Made by a program: the position numbers and the translations under genes. Positions 58,041-64,000 of a stretch of 64,000 bases of DNA are shown one piece after another (position 1 is the stretch's first letter; each line of letters starts with the position of its first letter). The notes beneath the pieces were generated by a model, which saw only the letters and a program-made list of their open reading frames with translations, made no database searches and was not told the DNA's origin. This stretch comes from Ulota crispa (Eukaryota; Streptophyta; Bryopsida; Orthotrichales; Orthotrichaceae): contig OY987244.1 of the NCBI GenBank assembly GCA_963920765.1, positions 13,952,501-14,016,500 on the forward strand, given 5' to 3'.

Positions 58041-59088
58041 TCTTTTAAAGCTTATAAAAATATTTTATAAGATTGTTTTTTTTTTTAATTCATTTGGTTA
58101 GTAATAGAAGGAAAAATACTAAAAATACCCTTTAAGTCTTTCAAAATATCAAGTTTATGCCAAAAATATGTGAAACATAAAAAATATTCCTTATTTTTTG
58201 TAGGAATATCAATTATACTCCTATTATTTTGGAAAAATAATAAAAAAGCTCTTCTATTTTGAAATGTTAAATATATCCTTGTGTTATTTGAAATGTGAAA
58301 ATCACCTTTGGTTTCTTATAAGAATTTGCATTAAACTATACACTTGGTTATCATAAAACACAAAAATATAAATAATTTAAAATAGTTGAGGAGCATTGTT
58401 AATATTTTCCCAATATATTAGAAGCATTGTTGATACTTATACAAAAAGGAAAGATATTTTTGGTACTTTTAATCCTTGAGGGACATATATGATTTTTTCA
58501 AAGAATTGAGGAGCATCTTTTATATTTGTTTGTAAAGAAATTTTGGTATTTAAAACAACAAAATGTTGTACTTTTTACATAAAATTTTGTTGAATTAGTG
58601 AAGTTGTGTCCAAAAGTGTCCAGATCAACAAAAAATTGTTGATTTTTTTGTTATTATGGTCATGTTTTTACTTGACTTTAAAGGCTGCTAATTTTAAATC
58701 TAACCAAATTGTGAAAAGTAAAGAAATAAAACCAATCAATGTACACTCAAACTTCTAAAAGATTCTATTTTTTTTGAAAACTTCTTTTATTTTTTTAAAC
58801 TTCAAAACATTTTAATGAGATTCAAAAAGATTCTAGAAAGATTTCAAAAACAAACCTAAACTATTGTAATAGCTTTTTTATTAAAAATATTTTAAAGTAT
58901 TTTGATGAATTACAAAAAGATTCCTAAAGGACTCTAATTTAGTCTAAGAGATTCTATTTCTATAAATATTTTGAAGTACTTTAGCAAATTTCATAAAGAT
59001 TTTAAAAAGATTCTCAAAGATTCCAAAAAGGTTCTTGAAAATTCTTAGAGATTCTCAAAGATTTTCAAAATTTCCAAAAAGATTCTCA

Positions 59089-59330
59089 AAATATTCCCAA
59101 AGATTCCCAAAGATTCCCAAAGATTTCCAAAGATTTCCAAAGATTTCCAAAGATTCCCAAAGATTCCCAAAGATTCCCAAAGATTTCCAAAGATTCCCAA
59201 AGATTCCCAAAGATTCCCAAAGATTTCCAAAGATTTCCAAAGATTCCCAAAGATTCCCAAAGATTCCCAAAGATTCCCAAAGATTCCCAAAGATTCCCAA
59301 AGATTCCCAAAGATTCCCAAAGATTCTCAA
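59089..59330 (+). repeat. 10-bp tandem array (AGATTCCCAA)n
   Basis: About 24 uninterrupted copies of AGATTCCCAA / AGATTTCCAA, with degenerate AAAGATTCT-type units extending it to roughly 58790-59640. A 10-bp unit without stop in any phase makes open frames in several frames on both strands; they are not genes. Confidence 0.95.
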
Positions 59331-60101
59331 AGCTTCCAAAAAGATTCCAAGAAGATTCTTAAAAAATTTCAAAAATTTTCAAAAAAATTCAAAATTCCTA
59401 GAACATTTCCAAAGATTCTCAAATATTCCAAACTATTCTCAAAGATTCTCAAGAATTCTCAAATATTCCTAAAAAGATTCTTAAAGATTCCAAGAAGATT
59501 TCCAAAGATTCTAAAATCTTGAAAGGATTCTTAAATATTCTTAAAAATCCTAAAAAGATTCTCAATGATTTCCAAAAGATTCTTAAAGATTCTTGAAGAT
59601 TCACAAGAAATTCCCAAAAGATTCCAAAATTTCTATTGATTTAGATAATGGTGTCCACATCAACATAACGTATTTAGTTTTTTACAGAATTCTGTTAAAT
59701 TAGTCAATTAGCATGGGCAAGTGCCCAAATCAACAAGAAATTGTTGGTTTTCTGTTGTTTTGGACGGAGTTTTCTACTAGTGTTTAGAGTTTGAATACAA
59801 CAACAACAATGCTTGGGTGAAAGTGGCAGCTCACAAGTGCGACCCTTTTAAGGAATATCCAAAACACATTTACAAGTATTTCTCGCTACACGCAGCATGC
59901 AATTTCCTCATGGTGTTTGTGGACCGGATTCCGGATTATGGTGGTGCTTCTGATTATTATCCCCATTCTGGGTGGCTTTACCAATTGTCAACAAAAACGT
60001 GGTGCGTTCTCCCTCGATTGCTAGTAGAATACAAGTTTCCTGCACGAACTAGAGGATTGTTGCCCAACTTGTGTGAGATCAAGCTGAGTGTTGTTACATG
60101 A

Positions 60102-60396
60102 AGGCTTTAGAAAGGGTCGGTTGAGGAGACTCATTTCTTGGATTCTTTGTTGCTTCATTAAGATTAGAACTTGGTGTAAATGAAACTTCATATTTCTAAC
60201 TTCTTTTTTCTTGCATTCTTTGGTTATATATATCTTTGTATCTTTGTTGTGTTTTCTATTCCTTATATTCTCATGTAGTGAGTTTTAAAATGATTATCAC
60301 AAATCAATATAATTGTATTTCTGGTCAATAAGAGCTTAACAAAAAATATTTGAGAACAATTTAATATAAATTACAAAATATGGGGTTGTAGACTTA
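60102..60396. other. 3' flank of the F-box pseudogene
   Basis: Holds the second copy (60218-60262) of the block also found at 55398-55445. Confidence 0.45.
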
Positions 60397-60724
60397 GGGG
60401 CGGTTCAAACTACGTCCCACGTCCCACGTCCCATTTGACAAAGTCCCACGGGAGTGCGAAATCCCATCTTTTTGGGTTAGAAAAGATGGGACTTGGGCTA
60501 AAAGATGGGTTGCCAAAATGCTAAACTCATCTTGGAGTGAAGTCCCACTTTTTTTGGCGCCAAAACTTGGAAAAGTGTTGCCATGTAGGCTCCATGTAAG
60601 CAAGTAGGATGTGAGACTTGGGACATAGTCTGAAACACGAAGTCCCATTTTTTGCCTTTCCGCCAATCAAATTCTCAGATTTCATCAAATTTCAGTGGGA
60701 CTTGGGAAGTGGGACAACCGCCCC
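60397..60724. mobile_element. Tourist/Harbinger-like MITE, 328 bp (family G)
   Basis: GGGGCGGTTCAAACTACGTC at the left and GGGACAACCGCCCC at the right, flanked on both sides by TTA, the 3-bp target duplication expected of the PIF/Harbinger superfamily. The interior has many CGTCCCA / TGGGAC words. Confidence 0.75.
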
Positions 60725-60727
60725 TTA

Positions 60728-61269
60728 AACAATTTCACTTTAAAAAGTTGTTTATATGGTCTCATACTTGTGGGTATATTGATTTTGATCAACCCCAAAC
60801 ATTTATTCCTTTTAGAATTGAAACCTTAGAACATTTTATTATATACAAATGATTATGTGAACATTAAAAAACTTGAGTATTATTGCATTGCGGCTACAAC
60901 ATAATTTTGGCAAGGTTTTTGGCAAAGGGCAAGTTGAATTGGCTTATTTCAAGGGATCCTTTTGCGTAGTAAGAAGCATGGAGCCTCAGAGAAGTGCTTA
61001 TTTGGTGTGCCACATGCACTTTTTTTGAAAAAAGTATTTGTTAGAATGATCATACAATTGTCTAGGTTTGAATATAAAGCATTTATTTGACAAGGTCTTT
61101 CTTGTAATTATGTTTATAAATGTAAACAGATTGATTGTTGAATAAAGCTTATATACCAATTTTGAAAAATGAGGGAAGGGACCAGAAAAAATTACACAAT
61201 AAAACTTAGCAATTGAATTTTCAACCTCGAGCTCATTGTTACAATCAACCTTCATCAATGAATATCATG
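60728..61269. other. gene-free AT-rich spacer
   Basis: A minus-strand open frame at 60998-61258 lacks any recognisable feature. Confidence 0.3.
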
Positions 61270-62007
61270 TTAACCCTTAACCCGAAAACGTCCCTGAGGA
61301 CAGAATGTGCCCTCAACCAAATTTTGAAGTTAAATAAAACCAAAATACTATTTTTAGTATTTTACTTTTTAAAAAAATTCTCTTTGAAGTTTAGTTTTAG
61401 CTTCAACAATCTGATTTTGCAGATGATTGATTATGTTTTTTTTGGTTAAGATTTTGTGAACGGGTGTCCATTGCAATCTTGAGCTTATGTAGTGTTGAGG
61501 GCTCTTGGGAGTGAGCCTCAAATACACTAGATCATTGAGAAAAAATCACATTAGAAATTCATTTTAAAAAATTGTAAAATAGGTTTTGAGAAGTCATAAA
61601 TTAATTGGGGTTATGCATATTAGGCCCTTTAACCTCATGTTTTTTTCATGACCAACTTTTGAAATTTGACATGTGAAAAGAAGATTGAAAGACTTCAAAT
61701 CATTTTCATAGTTTTAATACCCTCATGATCAAACATTATAATCTTTCAATCTATAAGAGATATTGTTGTGCTTTATTTTCTAATGTGATCTCTAACATGT
61801 CTAGTTTGATTTTATACAGTTTACAGTTCAAAAGAATTAATTCAACTTAACAAAATGTTGGCTTTTTGTTCAAATCAGAACAAATTCCTATAAACTTGGA
61901 AAGTTCCAAGATTGTTTTGGGGTTAACGGACGAGGACAAAAAATTTCTTTTAGGAATACTCGCAATGCGACCAACCTATGGTGACCAACCCATCCTTTAA
62001 GGGTTAA
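61270..62007. mobile_element. TTAA-bounded element B, 738 bp
   Basis: TTAA-CCCTTAACCCGAAAACG at the left and CCCATCCTTTAAGGG-TTAA at the right. No transposase frame. Confidence 0.5.
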
Positions 62008-62619
62008 GTGCATATCCTACCTAGTGCCATCTACATGCAATTAAAGAAATTCTAATGTAAATAGTACCGAGTTTCAACTTCACTTCCTTTATATCTCTTA
62101 TAAGTCTTGTATGGGTCTACCCAAAACTCATCAAAGTACAAATAGCAATTGATCTTCAACCACCATAGGAACACACAGGTGCATATTGGACGGTAACTTT
62201 AAAAAATCGTAACTAGTACCACAAAGGGCCAATACACCAGAAACATCTGTTTTTTATGCCATTTCTTTTCTTCATGTTCTTCAAAAGAAGTTCACTGAAA
62301 AATGCTACACTCACAAAATTGAGACAAGTGCTCCTAGAAAGGGACGAGTGCTTCAAAGGATGCTCTGTGCATATCCCCATCTTGGATCTCTTGATATCCA
62401 AATAGAAACAAAAATTGTCACTCACCTACCCAGTTCTGACACGAGACAACCATCAAGTTTACCACTGCCTTCAACATAGTTGCACAGACTGCCAGAGACT
62501 AAACATATGTTAGGGCAACTCAAAACATTAAACGATCATGCGCACAAGCAGCTCTCCTTTTCAGGCAACAAAGTGCTATATAAAGCACTCAGGTCTGGAC
62601 GGGTGACGCTCGACGACAA
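62008..62619. other. gene-free spacer
   Basis: Nothing recognised beyond short random frames. Confidence 0.3.
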
Positions 62620-62919
62620 GGAAAAAATAGTATAAATTTTTATGGATACCCCTGAAGTTTGCGGTACTTGTATAGATTGGACCATAATTTTCAGGCATTT
62701 GTTTTGTTGTGCTAGCTACTTCCTTAGTGACCAATGTCAAAGCAAGGAGGGCAATAGAACAGAAAAGAAGCAATGTGCACACAAATGGAAAAAGAAGTGG
62801 CATGCACAATAGAACAAACACCTAAAAATTATGGTCTAAGGGTATTTGTGCAATTTCTGAAAAACCAGGGGTATCTACACAAATACTGCAAACTTCAGGG
62901 TATCCATAGAATTTTCCCT
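62620..62919. mobile_element. MITE, about 300 bp (family F)
   Basis: GGATACCCCTGAAGTTTGC at the left and GCAAACTTCAGGGTATCC at the right, with interior matching 41601-41930 (e.g. AGAAGTGGCATGCACAATAG). Confidence 0.75.
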
Positions 62920-63417
62920 AAGATTTACTAGTGGAGCCAGATTTCGACGAAACGTAGTAAAGGTCTGACCGAGTACCCAAGAATGCATCTACTAAGAAGA
63001 GGTAACATGTCTGCCAGGAAAAGACCAAATAACACTATACTTGAAGGAGAAACTACCTGCTTTACCTTAAAAACAAATCGATGCAGCTCAATACCATTCC
63101 TAGTACTCATACAATGCAGTAAGGTCAATCAATCTACAAAATGTATCATCATTATATTTTTCTAAAAAAATTCATGATGGGCGGAGTGGGGTGGGGTGGG
63201 GTGGGGTTGGGGGTTTACTCCTGTATACTGCAGAATCTGCAAGATGAAACTAACATGACTGACTATAAAGAGGAGGCTTCAGTCCGTTTTGCTGTCGTTT
63301 TCAACAGAAACTGCCAGCCTTTGCTTGGCTCCCCTTGCTGCAGGATTTGAGCTTCTCTCAGATTGTGAAGACATTATGAGAACCTGGTCAAACAAGCAGA
63401 AACCATACACAACTTGG
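62920..63417 (-). other. 3' flank of the right-edge gene
   Basis: Presumed 3' UTR and downstream region of the minus-strand gene whose stop codon is at 63418-63420. Contains a short GGGGT microsatellite at 63183-63211. Confidence 0.35.
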
Positions 63418-63865
63418 TTACATCAAATTCCCAGATGCCTTCATGATCTTCGTATTCCAAAACCAGAATAGCACAAACACAATGATCCAGAGCAAAGTCT
63501 TCACTTCTATTGTTACTCACATAAACTTTCTCTTTAGTTCTTGAGATATCCAAATGACGAAAGAAAGAGAAATTAAGATTAAGTCAGGAAAACAAGCTTT
63601 CTCGCAAGTTTGTGGATCATTTAACAATTATAACAAAGCCATTAGAAGTTACAAACCTGAATACACATCATGACGACCAAGAGGACTCCTGCCAGCCAAG
63701 CAACTCCTTTCCAAGTGGATAAAACTGGCCTAAGCAGCCACCATGCCGCCGCTAGCAAAGTGACTGCCCAACTAATCACAATCTGCACATCACCGCCAAT
63801 CTTCAAAATTCTGCACCTAATGTACAGAGTGTAAAAGCATACAGATGCACTCCAATGAACTAGAC
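63418..63865 (-). CDS. polytopic membrane protein, last two coding exons (partial gene)
   Basis: Minus strand. The penultimate exon 63657-63865 has an acceptor after a CCTCTCTTGTGCAG tract and a donor ATTCAG followed by GTTTGT. The final exon 63418-63498 ends in TAA. Phases agree (two bases plus 69 codons, then 26 codons and stop). The joined 95-residue C-terminus has three or four hydrophobic segments (VQIVISWAVTLLAAAWWLL, WLAGVLLVVMMCIQTLLW, IIVFVLFWFW), a basic loop YIRCRILKIGG and the tail KIMKASGNLM. The gene continues beyond the right edge. I do not recognise the family. The final acceptor has a weak pyrimidine tract and is the least certain junction. Confidence 0.6.
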
Positions 63866-64000
63866 CTGCACAAGAGAGGAAAAAGATACAACAGGGAATC
63901 GACAAAGGCATTACAGGGCTAAATACATGAACAAAGACACAAACCGTCCCTACAAATTCCCATTGAAAATTGAGTTCTCACAATAAGGGGTCCGAGAGGT

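Larger units (their letters stand above)
56720..59782. mobile_element. CACTA-type element, 3.06 kb, non-autonomous
   Basis: Starts CACTAGTAGAAAATTT and ends AGTTTTCTACTAGTG. The flanking triplets are TTC and TTT, an imperfect 3-bp duplication. Subterminal TGTTGATTTT-like words are repeated near the left end and inverted near the right, as in CACTA elements where they bind the transposase-associated protein. The interior has no transposase; it holds a tRNA-like SINE fragment, an inverted pair at 57616-58040 and the 10-bp array at 59089-59330. Confidence 0.75.
55594..60101 (+). pseudogene. F-box protein pseudogene, split by a CACTA element
   Basis: Remains of an F-box gene, whose normal product would be an SCF ubiquitin-ligase substrate receptor. 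The 5' part (ATG 55594 to a TAG at 56143) has an Asn run from an AAC repeat and a clear F-box at 55915-56043 (LPRDLLPSIFTRLS, then ARLQSVSKAW). Homology-like coding continues past the TAG in the same frame (FSIVVVNPFTRTSRNLPYLP), typical of F-box associated or kelch-like regions. There is then a frameshift near 56365-56372 (into KYKVVVAGF), another at a run of eight G (56414-56421), and coding up to 56719 (YKFKTDQW, SYVLVKNRLFVMHK). The reading frame resumes after the inserted element at 59783 (NAWVKVAAHKCDPF) and ends at TGA 60099-60101. One stop, two frameshifts and a 3.06-kb insertion make a functional product unlikely. Confidence 0.8.

Noticed and set aside
59035..59472. Long open frames in several phases on both strands
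   Set aside because: They arise from the 10-bp AGATTCCCAA array, which has no stop in any phase; the translations are pure short repeats.
55398..60262. LTR retrotransposon framing the F-box copy
   Set aside because: The direct repeats are only about 45 bp, without TG...CA ends, primer binding site or polyprotein.

Overview
This is nuclear DNA from a land plant. The evidence is GT-AG spliced genes with plant-specific families (a plastid-type 3-phosphoglycerate dehydrogenase, an SHV3/GDPDL-type glycerophosphodiesterase-like protein with a GPI-anchor signal, an F-box relic), long AT-rich intergenic space and many small inverted-repeat transposons. The strongly GC-rich PHGDH exons in an AT-rich background and the repeat spectrum would fit a bryophyte, lycophyte or fern at least as well as a flowering plant; the sequence alone does not let me name the species.

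Layout. At the left edge (1563-2047, minus) is the first coding exon of an unrecognised membrane protein whose later exons I could not find. From 2.1 to 16 kb there is no gene, only repeats. At 16263-22490 (minus) lies a complete 10-exon GDPDL gene (776 codons, all splice phases consistent). From 23 to 37 kb is a dense pile of nested miniature transposons, minisatellites and one orphan terminal-exon-like fragment (32779-32896, plus). At 37809-43104 (plus) is a complete 6-exon PHGDH gene (632 aa; first committed step of plastid serine synthesis), and at 48591-51145 (plus) a complete 5-exon small armadillo-type protein (246 aa). At 55594-60101 (plus) is a broken F-box gene split by a 3.06-kb CACTA-type element. 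At the right edge (63418-63865, minus) are the last two coding exons of another polytopic membrane protein. The genes look unrelated in function and independently transcribed; there is no operon or obvious cluster.

Repeats dominate the window. Families I could delimit by eye: (A) elements beginning AGGTAG and flanked by TA, more than ten copies, with one copy inside a minisatellite that proves a TA target duplication; (B) about 17 elements of 79 bp to 2.4 kb whose ends are TTAA-CCC(C/T)TAAAGG, suggestive of a piggyBac-like TTAA insertion habit that is unexpected in a plant; (C) CACTA-ended elements, two small ones with perfect 3-bp target duplications and one large; (D) GGGAATTACT-ended; (F) elements with GGATACCCCTGAAG near both ends; (G) GGGGCGGTT-ended with TTA duplications (Tourist/Harbinger-like); (H) a 1.55-kb AGGGCCTCTTT-ended element; (I) CACTAAATATT-ended; and (J) a dispersed non-palindromic repeat. 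Every complete gene has at least one of these in its larger introns, two of them within about 30 bp of a splice site. Family letters are mine; no database comparison was possible.
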